This document shows positions 34,137 through 42,816 of a stretch of DNA of 64,000 nucleotides, piece after piece (the first letter of the stretch is position 1; each line of letters starts with the position of its first letter). The notes under the pieces are model-generated. The model had not been told where the DNA came from, did no database searches, and saw only the letters and a list, made by a program, of their open reading frames with translations. This DNA comes from Tricholoma matsutake (lineage: Eukaryota; Basidiomycota; Agaricomycetes; Agaricales; Tricholomataceae): NCBI GenBank assembly GCA_026075535.2, contig AP026540.1, forward strand, positions 13,144,001 to 13,208,000, in the 5' to 3' direction. The position numbers were made by a program, and so were the translations under genes.

Positions 34137-34232
34137 CGCCTCTGCTGCATGCCCAGGAGAGAGAGATAGTAGCCGAAACAGAGGCCCGCCTGGACGGACC
34201 CCAAAATGAAATAGGCAAGGGAGCGGACATGC
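34137..34232. repeat. 96-bp segment duplicated at 35739-35834
   Basis: The segment beginning CTCTGCTGCATGC and ending GCGGACATGCTA recurs in the same orientation at 35739-35834 with about six differences. In this copy the differing bases are C or G; in the other they are T or A, four of them at CpG sites. The two copies lie on either side of the hAT-like element at 34485. Confidence 0.85.
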
Positions 34233-34484
34233 TACAAATACACACATATGGTTACACTAAAAACAGGCGGCGGAGACCGTTTGACTACCAGATACCGTTA
34301 TTAAGAGTAATATCAAAAAATATAATAAAATAAAGAGGGAGAGGTGGGAGGGCCGCGAAAATTGAATGTTAACTAAACAGTTTGATGAAGCCTAAGTACA
34401 ACCACGTTAGATACAAACTCAGTTAGATAATTGGATAAGAACACCTGCTCACTGTTAGGATTCAACTGGGCATGGTAGCGAAGC

Positions 34485-35323
34485 TAGTGTTTAAAGGTCC
34501 AGTCTGTAGGACCGAAAAAAAGACCGAAATCGAACTGAACTGGACCGATTAGGACCGGACCAGTGGTCTATTTATGGACCGGTCTTTTTCAGTCCAGTTG
34601 CTGGTCTTTCGTTTTGAAAAATATAGTGGGACCAATGAAAAACTGGTTTAAACCAGTTGCAACTGGTATTTTGTTTCAACATATGTTGGACCTTACTCCC
34701 ACACATATTTACTTCATTTTCAGTCCCTGGATCATCAAAAACAGTCAAGAATTGGTTGAGATATGGCCAAAAACATTTTTGTATGAGTATTTTGTTGTAT
34801 CAGAACAACTTTGATTGTGTTGCTTATTACCTGAGCTATAAAATTTTTTTGTACAGCTACATGACATCATAAAAGTAACAACAACACACCTAATTATCTT
34901 TACCATGTGATGTTATTCATATAACAGCCCAAATGAGTATGACTACAAACTACAAATTACAAACTAAAAACTGCAACTTGAATGCATGTCCTTTCAGTTT
35001 TGGCCATATCTCAGTCAAATCTTGATAGAATTGCTTAAATGTTGGATCAGTCTACAGAGTATTACAATCTCTATCCATGAATATAATGTATCTGAGGTAA
35101 TGGTCATATTTGTTGAGATAGATGTAGGTTATTTGGCACAATAAACTTTACAACAAAAGACTGGTCCAAACCAGTCTTTTTTCAGTCCATGGACCGATCA
35201 GGACCGGTCCTAAAGGGTCCAGTTGTGGTCCTCCAATATCTGGGTTGGTCCTAGACTGGTTGCGGTTGCTGGTTGCCCCATTTGGAAGTCAAAAACCAGA
35301 CCGGACTAGACCTTTAAACACTA
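34485..35323. mobile_element. hAT-like non-autonomous transposon, 839 bp
   Basis: Ends: TAGTGTTTAAAGGTCCAGTC on the left and the inverted TAGTGTTTAAAGGTCTAGTC on the right. The flanks are AGCGAAGC (34477-34484) and AGCAAAGC (35324-35331), an 8-bp target duplication with one mismatch. Both the 8-bp duplication and the TAGTG start are typical of hAT transposons. The interior has no coding capacity and many GGTCC/ACTGGT/CCAGTT words near both ends. A copy of almost the same length (838 bp) is at 46461-47298. Confidence 0.85.
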
Positions 35324-35738
35324 AGCAAAGCTATAAAATAATACCAGATGAATCCTGTTGAGTGAAAATCTAGTTGAGTTTAATCTGTTGGAAATTGTGG
35401 AAACTCTTATGATGCAGGTAGATGTTATTCAGTAGGCGTAGCCTTGAATACCAATACCAAAAGGAGTAAGAAGCTGTGACAATAAGAAGCATGAGACACT
35501 TACCTGTGTTGCTTGTGAGTGATGTGGGAGATGAGAAGAAAGTAACACAGGACCTCCTAGTTGCACTTCATCTGTCTTATACCTGGCATCTGCTAGCCCC
35601 TAGCACCATGGTATGGACCATGTGAAAAGGAGGCTGAGCAAAGCTCAGTATGGATAGCAGTGCTAGTCATGTGATGTTGAGGTGGTGCAGAGGCCTTTGA
35701 AAAGGCTCCTTACCCCTGGAACCCACCTTTGCAATGAC

Positions 35739-35834
35739 CTCTGCTGCATGCTCAGGAGAGAGAGATAGTAGCCAAAACAGAGGCCTGCCTGGATGGACCT
35801 CAAAATGAAATAGGCAAGGGAGCAGACATGCTAA
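35739..35834. repeat. Second copy of the 96-bp segment
   Basis: See 34137-34232. This copy carries TpG/CpA where the other has CpG, suggesting deamination of methylated cytosines. It lies next to the decayed tyrosine recombinase fragment. Confidence 0.8.
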
Positions 35835-35910
35835 AGATGCTGATTGTGTTGTGTGTGGGGATGGGGGTGGTGCAGAGAAGATAGGAAGCAAGGAGCATTG
35901 AGTAGGGTGA

Positions 35911-36396
35911 CTAATTGTGCAGACAGACAGCTGGGAGTTGCTGTTCAATTCTGATAGCAGGGTTTTCCTGGATGTATATTTTCCAGGCCTCCAAAGAACA
36001 GTGTCCAACCACTTGTATGATTGATTCTGAAATCCCTAAAGAAGCCAGAAATGTGGTGTACCCAGTGCATGGAGAGTGTCCGCCAAAACACTGATCCAGA
36101 ACTGAAAAAAATAAGTTCAAACCATAAGCATGAAGGGTGTGAACCATTTTCTCACAGGAACAGAGCTGTTTTAGCATGATGGATATGATCATGTAGGACC
36201 ATGTAATCCTGTAACAGGAGTACCAGATTAGCAATCGGTAGAAGGGATCACCCTTGTGATATGGCAGATGATATTGTGCATGATCATTTTTGAAGATGAG
36301 AGATTTGGGTTTGATGAGTTTTCTCCAGTCAGACAGACTCTGATTGTTCTTCTGGACCAGTTCACCCATGCAGTGGCATCCATAGAATGCATGAGG
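35911..36396 (-). pseudogene. Tyrosine recombinase C-terminal catalytic fragment (Crypton/Ngaro-like)
   Basis: The minus-strand frame starts in [14 protein letters not shown] (36396) and runs through WRKLIKPKSL, FKNDHAQYHLPYHKGDPFYR and LFFSVLDQCFGGHSPCTGYTTFLASLG. It ends with the tyrosine motif AWKIYIQENPAIRIEQQL. This order matches the catalytic domain of basidiomycete YR-transposon recombinases. The conserved HxxR reads HSPC, an Arg to Cys change that a single CpG transition would cause, and the next conserved GRW reads GHC. The nucleophile Tyr remains. The enzyme would be inactive. Its 5' part is missing: the sequence changes at 36396 to a histone H2B fragment. Confidence 0.75.
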
Positions 36397-36568
36397 AGAT
36401 TATGGACTTTTTGGAGTATGCTGCTAGCTTAGATGCTTCTGTGGCAATACACTCAAAGATGTCATTGACAAAGGAGTTCAGGATTGCCATTGTTTTGTTG
36501 GAGATACCAGTATCAGGGTGGACCTGCTTGAGGACCTTGTAGATGTATGAAGAGTAACTCTGCTTTGC
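36397..36568 (-). pseudogene. Histone H2B core fragment, inverted relative to its tail
   Basis: The minus strand from 36568 encodes [18 protein letters not shown], then [19 protein letters not shown] and [19 protein letters not shown], the alpha-1/alpha-2 part of the H2B histone fold with few changes (for example FERIA to FECIA). The C-terminal third (REIQTAVR and beyond) is absent: at 36396 the sequence passes directly into the tyrosine recombinase in another frame. The start of this piece falls exactly where the tail fragment at 36613-36771 stops, suggesting that the two pieces once formed one gene. H2B packs DNA in nucleosomes; this copy cannot make a histone. Confidence 0.85.
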
Positions 36569-36612
36569 ATTATCATTGACCTTGTATCTCCCTATCTACT
36601 CCTTTAATTGCA

Positions 36613-36771
36613 ATGGCACCCACCCCTGCCTCAACTGCCAGCAAAGCCCCTGCTTCCACTGCCACTGCTTCCAAAGCCCCCACAAAAACTACAGAGGGTG
36701 TGAAATGCACAAAGAAGACTGCCAAGACAGCAGCACCTGCCGATGGCAAGAAGAAGAAGAGAAAGAAGGTG
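36613..36771 (+). pseudogene. Histone H2B N-terminal tail fragment, plus strand
   Basis: The ATG at 36613 begins a 53-codon tail rich in Ala, Lys, Thr and Pro (MAPTPASTASKAPAST ... KKTAKTAAP, ending DGKKKKRKKV), the N-terminal tail of basidiomycete H2B. After KKV the frame leaves histone sequence and soon stops. The following GTGCAC may be an old intron start. The T/C-rich stretch before the ATG looks like the original 5' UTR. The core lies 45 bp upstream on the opposite strand, so the gene is broken into two head-to-head pieces. Confidence 0.8.
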
Positions 36772-36939
36772 CACTCTGGGGGGCAGATCTGAATGATATA
36801 AAGACCCATTTATACCCAGAAATTGTTATCATAACTAGTTCTCATCTCTATAAGCAAACCATACACTGCAACAGCACCTAACTAAATACCTCCCACAAAA
36901 GGAAATGCTGACAAACCTGGTTGATGCCAAACAATGCCA

Positions 36940-37400
36940 GCAGTGGCTGCCAAAACGACACAAACAACAACAACAACCTTGAACAATGAGCTTGGTAAGT
37001 CTTTTCCTCCATACTATTCTATATCTTTACTGAGCACATAGCAGCAGGCAGGAATGGGGGTGGAAACGACATTTATGCCAGGTTGGGCCCCGAGATAAGT
37101 TTTTTCCTTCTTTCTTTGTTGTTTTTATGTACTGACTATCTTCTTTTTTAGACTTATAACAACACAGTCACCCTGAGAAGCACCCCCCATGCCCAACCCC
37201 CTGCACCACTGCTGTGAGCCCCTGCTCGCAGGGTGGATAATGGGATGATGACAAACTCAAGGAAATGACACCAGGGAGGCGCTGGGAGGCCCGTGAAGTT
37301 TTGAAGCGGGGTACCCACAAGGTGCGCCCTCAACACCCACCACATCACACTGAAAACACACCCATAGTGCATGACGGCAACAACAGACGTCCACTCATCT
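36940..37400. repeat. Copy of the intron-like/hairpin repeat family
   Basis: It has ACAAC runs (36960-36980), then GGTAAGTCTTTTCC...TTTTTTAG (36994-37151) with intron-like ends, then a C-rich tract and the perfect hairpin CTGTGAGC-CCCT-GCTCGCAG (one G-T pair) followed by GGGTGGATAATGGGATGATGA at 37211-37235. The order is the same as at 9.2-9.5 kb and 0.7-1.5 kb. Confidence 0.5.
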
Positions 37401-39700
37401 CCTTTCTTTATTCATACATTGTTGTATCCCCATTGTAAATCCAATTTTGTAAAGACCTTGGCTTTTCCCACCTTGTCAATTATTTATGACATCAATGGCA
37501 GGGGGTACGCATTCTTCACTGTCCACTCATTCAGATACCTATAATCTGTACACATCCTCTTCCTTTGGTGTTTCTTTGGCATGAAGAATATTGGTGATGT
37601 CTGTGGTGATTTTGAAGGTCATATGTATCCTTTGCGCAATTGCTCCTTCAGGAATGCATCCACTTCTTCTTGTTCCATCGGAGATAACGGATATACCTTC
37701 AACTTCTTCGGCACAAACCCTGGCTTCATCTCAATCGCATGATCCCATGGCTTCCACACCGGCATTTGCTCAGACTCCTTTTTTTGGAACACTGACAAAT
37801 GTTTATGATACACTTTTGGCACCCATTCCTCCACTGGCTTCTCCACCTTCATGATATTCTTGTCCCATGACTGTCCTCCATAAAGGTTTGCTTCTGCTCT
37901 TCTTTCTCGATCATGATCAGAACTTCCTCATTTGGCATTTCCTCATCCTCCACTTCCTCCATCCTTCCTCGGACATTCTTTCTCTTTCTTTTTCCTTTTT
38001 TCCTTCTTCATCTTCCTCCCATACACATTACATTCCTTAGGACAATAAGTCATTTGTACTTTCCCAGTTTTCCAATCAATTTTGGGATTATGCTTCCATA
38101 ACCATGGACATCCTATTATTAGATTGGTTTTCCCCAAGATCACACACTTTGAATACGGCTCGCTCCTGATGCTCCTGATACTTTAGGACCATAGTCACCT
38201 CCTCCTTGATAGTTCCTCCACAATTGACTGTTCCATCAATATTGTACACTATTATAGGTTGCACCAGCTTGCATGTGTTAATACCATTTCCAGTAATTAA
38301 GGACTGATTAATAAATAATCCTGTAGCACCACTATCAAGCAATGCTTCCACATCAATAGCTGCATGCATGTCCACTGTCTTCAGTCCCACAGTCAAGGTG
38401 ATTTTGGGTTCTATTCGCACAGAGCAAATAAAGAATTTAGAGGTTTTCAGAAATGATGCTCAGCAATTTCCTTGGTCACGTGATTCACAACAGTTGTACT
38501 CCTCCTCGATTTCCTTTTCTGATTTGCTCTGTGTTTCCTCGGATACTAATACATTGTAACAATTCTGGGTCACCAATGGGGAAACCTTCACTGGGACTCT
38601 TCCACAAAATTCTTCTGCTTGCCTTCCTCCAGCTTCACTTCCTCAATTGTAGCTTCCCTAATCTTTATTCTCTGCCTACAATTCCTAGAAATGTGTCCTA
38701 ACTGCCCACAGTTAAAACATTTAAGTGGGGCTCATCTCCCTGCTTGATCAACCTCTATTGCCTCTCCTGGTGCTGCTGACTCCATAACTATAGGTGTCAC
38801 TGCCATGGCCAGTGGCTGTGCCCTTGGAGCTTGTGCCTGAGGTGTCTTTCCTTTCTTGGACTTTCCTCCTGATGACTTTCCAAATTTACTACTTCCATAC
38901 ATCAACTTTGACTCCGCCTGTTCCTGCCGATATTGCCAGTCAAGGTGCATTGCCCAATTATACCACTCATCCAACCTCTCTGGCATAGAAGGTAGTCAGT
39001 AGATAGACTTGAATAAAGAGGGATTTAATCCTGCTTTCAAAAACTCTACCAATGCAGCTTCTCCCATGTCCATTTGTGAAGCTTCTGCTTTGAACTGCAA
39101 AATAAATTCATCTGCCGTTAGGGAACCTTGGTGCATGGTCTTTAATTTAGCATTGGCTGTCACCTTTGGATTAGAGTCTCCAAACTGTGCCTCCAATCTC
39201 TCCAGAAATTCCTGGAAGGTTGCAAATGGTTTATTTCCCACGGCAATTTGATTAATAGCCTGGTTTCTCCAGAACTGTGCTTTCCCCCCCTGAATGTATG
39301 AGAGAGCAAACATAATCCTAGACTTGGCTGTACAAAACTCTGGCTTCCTCCCATGGATGTACAATACTATAGAGCTGATGAAGGATTTTGTATTCTCCAT
39401 GGTACCGTCAAAGATTTGTGGGGGCGCATACTTAGGTAAGTGCACTTTTCCATTTCCAGATTTCTCCACTGTCTCATCCTCCTGCGATATCCACTCCACC
39501 ATCTCCTCCATCTCATCATCTCTTTCTCCTGTTGTCTCTGGCTATACTTCCGCTTGTCTGGGCTGTGATGCTGCCAACACTGACACTAATTGCGACATTT
39601 GCACTGTAAGCGCATCAATTTTCACCTCTAGTGCTGATGTGGGAACAGGATTAGGGCCGGGATTAGAAGTTGAAGGTTCAGACATAATTGTAAAATCTGT
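37392..39700 (-). pseudogene. Ty3/gypsy gag-pol, truncated in reverse transcriptase
   Basis: Minus-strand order is as follows. The gag start at about 39690 (MSEPSTSNPGPNPV) leads to the capsid-like domain (39511-38996: FDGTMENTKSFISSI, GGKAQFWRNQAINQ, FLERLEAQFGDSN, HQGSLTADEFILQFKAEA). A linker (38986-38732) is followed by the zinc knuckle CFNCGQLGHISRNC at about 38720. The protease (38420-38088) keeps EALLDSGATGLFIN, so its catalytic Asp is intact. A basic linker and the pre-RT block (VYHKHLSVFQKKESEQMPVWKPWDHAIE, 37852-37619) lead to reverse transcriptase with [10 protein letters not shown] and KLDLQWGYNNV. It ends at about 37392 in GDEW. Stops after the gag and at 38730 break it. Integrase and the 3' LTR are missing. 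Confidence 0.88.
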
Positions 39701-39918
39701 GATAAATCACTTCTTCGACAAACTCAAGATTTGTTCTTCGAGACCTCTCCAAACGTTTATGGGTCACATGATGGTTTGTCAATTGTTTGTCAATCATTTG
39801 TCAATTGTTTGGGAATCATTTGTCGATTGTTCATTGTTTGTCAGGTGCCTAATTTGACACTTTGGATCAATAACCCTTCCAACAGTGGCTGATCTCGGAG
39901 ATATCACTGAATTCAGCT

Positions 39919-40554
39919 TGTAACTAAAATAGTCATCTGAATAGAGTGATGTAAATTGTAACTAAACCAGATCCAATGCAGTCACAATGTAAGGCGAGGC
40001 CTGGCATCAGCTTATGAAAGAAAAGGTAGATTATGTATATACAAGTACTTCCAGCTCATGCTGAAAGGATGAGTAATCGGATGTGGCGTGGTGAAACAAT
40101 GATGTATGCACAAGTAAGAGAAGGCGCACTGATATGGGAAGTTGTGTTCTTCTGTTAGGGTGACACCCACTATCTGCTAGCTAAGACCAGGTGGGTTCTC
40201 TCTACAAGAAGGGGGCGGGATCCACGCGTGTGATGGGGAAATTGATGGTTTTGATGTGAGGGGTTATTAATAGGTAAGTTTGTTGAGATAGGCCTTTCAC
40301 ACTGAAAATGTAGGTGGAATACCTAAGAGAACACAACTAGGGTCCCCTAGGCATATATTTAGGGTTTATATACTATGTTACATATATTGTACATTGTTGT
40401 TACCGATGCATTCACACATGCGCGTACCTATTGATGTGTGCAAAATAAAATTCTCATGCTATCAAAGTGTAGCGTCATTTGGTGTCATGTAGCATAATTC
40501 AACATAATAAAATAAAAATGAAATTTTATTAGGTAATGGGGTGGTTTCCTAACA
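39919..40554 (-). repeat. Probable 5' LTR of the gypsy element at 37.4-39.7 kb
   Basis: On the minus strand the segment begins TGTTAGGAAACCACCCC at 40554 and may end TTTAGTTACA at 39919. It lies directly upstream of the gag start and contains ATATAAACCC. The 3' boundary is a guess, because no clear primer-binding site follows. The right border touches the copia fragment that starts at about 40555. Confidence 0.45.
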
Positions 40555-41175
40555 CCTGATATCGCTTATGCAGTAATCAAGATGTCGAAATTCTCAGCTA
40601 ATCCTAGTCAAGAACATCTAGACAAAGTGATGTACATCATGTGCTATCTGGTGGGAACCTAGAAATATAATATTGTCTACGATGGAGAGAAATCCAAAGG
40701 GCTACAGGCCTTCACAGATTCTGATTGGGCAGCTGACACTGTCAAGCACCGATCTACAATGGGTTACTTTGCTACTCTAGTGAGTGGCATTGTGTGCTGG
40801 CAGTCCCATTTACAAAAAACTGTAGCACTGTCATCCACAGAAGCCAAATATATGGCTCTCTCTGACACTTGTTGGCAGATAGTGTGGATAGAGTCCTTAT
40901 TCCAGGGACTTGGATATATACTGAAGCGCATACCAATCTGCACTGATAATCAGGGATCCATCTTTATTGGATCAAATCCAGTTCAGGAAAGAAGGACCAA
41001 ACATATAGACATTCACTACCACTATACCTGTGAATGCATAGAAAATGACAAAGTCACAGTCATTTTCATTCCTGGAAGTGATAATCTGGCAGACATGTTC
41101 ACAAAGAACCTTGGTGCCATTCTATTCAGGAAATTTAGAGACTCTCTCAGAATTACTTTCAAGATTCAAACTTAG
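40555..41175 (+). pseudogene. Ty1/copia 3' fragment: end of reverse transcriptase and RNase H
   Basis: It begins abruptly with TPDIAYAVIKMSKFSANPS and contains one stop in YLVGT*KYN (40662). It reads through AFTDSDWAADTVKHRST, CWQSHLQKTVALSSTEAKYMALS, CTDNQGSIFIGSNP, RTKHIDIHYHYTCE and DNLADMFTKNLG to a stop at 41175. The acidic RNase H residues (D in TDSDW, E in STEA, D in TDNQ) are all present. Everything upstream is missing. Confidence 0.88.
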
Positions 41176-41207
41176 CTGCTTAGAGCACTGTACAGTTTGA
41201 GGGGAGG

Positions 41208-41443
41208 TGTTGAAATTAATCCCCATGATGCATGCTGTATACATGAGGCAATACATGCAGCATACACATTCCTGAGTCATGTGACTGCCTTATATTTATG
41301 TATATAAGGAGAACCTGTACCATACTCGGAACACAGTGTTCTTACCTCTGCTAACCCTAGCTGTAAGTCTTACTAAACCCCAGGTAGATTGTAAGGAACT
41401 TGTTGTCTCTTCTGCTGTGCAGCATATATAGTCTGCTCCAACA
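41208..41443 (+). repeat. 3' LTR of the copia fragment
   Basis: A polypurine tract (GAGGGGAGG) is followed by TGTTGAAATTAATCC. The repeat ends CTGCTCCAACA, giving perfect TGTTG/CAACA ends and 236 bp. It contains a TATATAAGG box at 41300. Confidence 0.8.
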
Positions 41444-42200
41444 TCTCTGTGAATTTTCCTTTCTTAAGCTTGATCTTATACTTGATTCTAACATATTTAC
41501 ATGTTGTTTGAAGGGTCCAAAGAGACAAGAGCATCGCATCTTGCCGTTCTTTTGTTATGACAGGATTTCACTTGGAGAGGGGTATTACACAACCATGATA
41601 TATCTCTGTGAATTTTCCTTGATCTTATACTTGATTCTAACATATTTACATGTCGTTTGAAGGGTCCAAAGAGATGAGAGCATTGCATCTTGCCATTCTT
41701 TTGTTATGACAGGATTTCACTTGGAGGGGGGGTATTACACAACCATGATATATCTCGGTGAGTTTTCCACTGTTAAGCATCATCTTACACTCTATTCTAA
41801 CCTATTTACATGTCGTTTGAAGGGTCCGAGGAGACTACAGGATTGCATCTTGCCGTTCTTTTGTTATGACAGGATTTCACTTGGAGGGGGGTATTACACA
41901 ACCATGATATATCTCAGTGAGTTTTCCACTGTTAAGCATCATCTTATGCTCTATTCTAACCTATTTACATGTTGTTTGAAGGGTCCAAAAAGACTACAGA
42001 ATTGCGTCTTGTTGTTCTTTTATTATGACAGGATTTTGCTTGGAGGGGGGTATTATACAACTATAAGATATCTCGGTGAGTTTTCCACTGTTAAGCACTA
42101 TCTTACACTTAATTCTAACCTATTTGCATGTCATTTGAAGAGGCCAAAGAGACAAGAGGATGACATGTCTCCATTGCTTTTCCATTGCATGATTTCTCTT
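41444..42200 (+). repeat. Tandem array, about 157-bp unit, five copies
   Basis: Copies start near 41444, 41602, 41752, 41911 and 42069. Each runs from ATCTC.GTGA(A/G)TTTTCC through TTCTAAC.TATTTACATG, GAAGGGTCC.A and TTATGACAGGATTTC to CTTGGAGGGGGGTATTACACAAC. Unit lengths of about 150-160 bp are often multiples of three, which creates a long open frame (41706-42308) with a 53-residue repeat. I regard that frame as a by-product of the array. Each unit also contains GTGAGT, CTAAC and ACAG in intron-like order. The array follows the copia LTR without a gap. Confidence 0.8.
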
Positions 42201-42243
42201 AGGACTCAGACATGTCTAATATGTGCTGGACATATGATTGCCA

Positions 42244-42272
42244 CCGCTGTGAGCCTCTGCTCACAGGGTGGC
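42244..42272. repeat. Hairpin motif copy, perfect 8-bp stem
   Basis: It reads CTGTGAGC-CTCT-GCTCACAG followed by GGTGG. It lies just after the tandem array. Confidence 0.6.
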
Positions 42273-42559
42273 AATGAGTACTGTTATGGCAATGGCTGCT
42301 GCTGCTGATGATGAACAGTGCAGATGATGCATGGCAGGGAATAATGAACAGGGGGTACCAGGCCAATGAATGACAGACAACAAACAGTGAGGATGATGAA
42401 TGGTGGGGAACAACAAACAGCGGGGAGGATGAACAATGGGACAATGAACAAATGGCAGTAGGACCCCACCCTCACTACAAATGCAAGATGGTGGGGCTGT
42501 TCTTTTTTCTTTTTCTTTTTTGTTCTCTTTTTTTTCATTCTCTAAGTAGCTACACTGCA

Positions 42560-42587
42560 CCGCTGCGAGCAACTGCTCACAGGGTGT
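42560..42587. repeat. Hairpin motif copy
   Basis: It reads CTGCGAGC-AACT-GCTCACAG followed by GGTG, with an 8-bp stem (one C-A mismatch). It is 315 bp after the previous copy in the same orientation, with a purine-rich/pyrimidine-rich segment in between. Confidence 0.55.
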
Positions 42588-42628
42588 TTCTATATTTATT
42601 TTATTTCATATGCATAATTAAATTTAGT

Positions 42629-42816
42629 TAGTGTGAAAAAACGGGGGGAAAACTGGTCAAAACCATTTTTTTGGACTGTAACTGAACTGATGGAACCAGT
42701 CCCAATCAGTTCAGTTATGGTCTACATCACTTAGGGTTGCAGTCTGGACCAGTTATAGTCATGGTTAACCCACTTTGGGGTCAAAAAACTGGACCAAACT
42801 GAACCTTAAAACACTA
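42629..42816. mobile_element. Short hAT-like MITE, 188 bp
   Basis: The left end is TAGTGTGAAAAAACGG. The right end is ACTGAACCTTAAAACACTA, whose complement TAGTGTTTTAAGGTTCAGT matches the larger hAT-like elements. The interior contains the same CAGTTCAGTTATGGTC / GGACCAGTTATAGTC words. No clear 8-bp duplication was seen. It abuts a truncated copia element on the right. Confidence 0.6.

Noticed and set aside
36573..36809. A hydrophobic Val/Ala-rich minus-strand frame opposite the H2B tail
   Set aside because: It is the complement of the Lys/Ala-rich histone tail and has no independent support.
41706..42308. A 200-codon open frame with three 53-residue repeats
   Set aside because: It is created by the ~157-bp tandem array, continues into unrelated sequence, and has no start context or domain.
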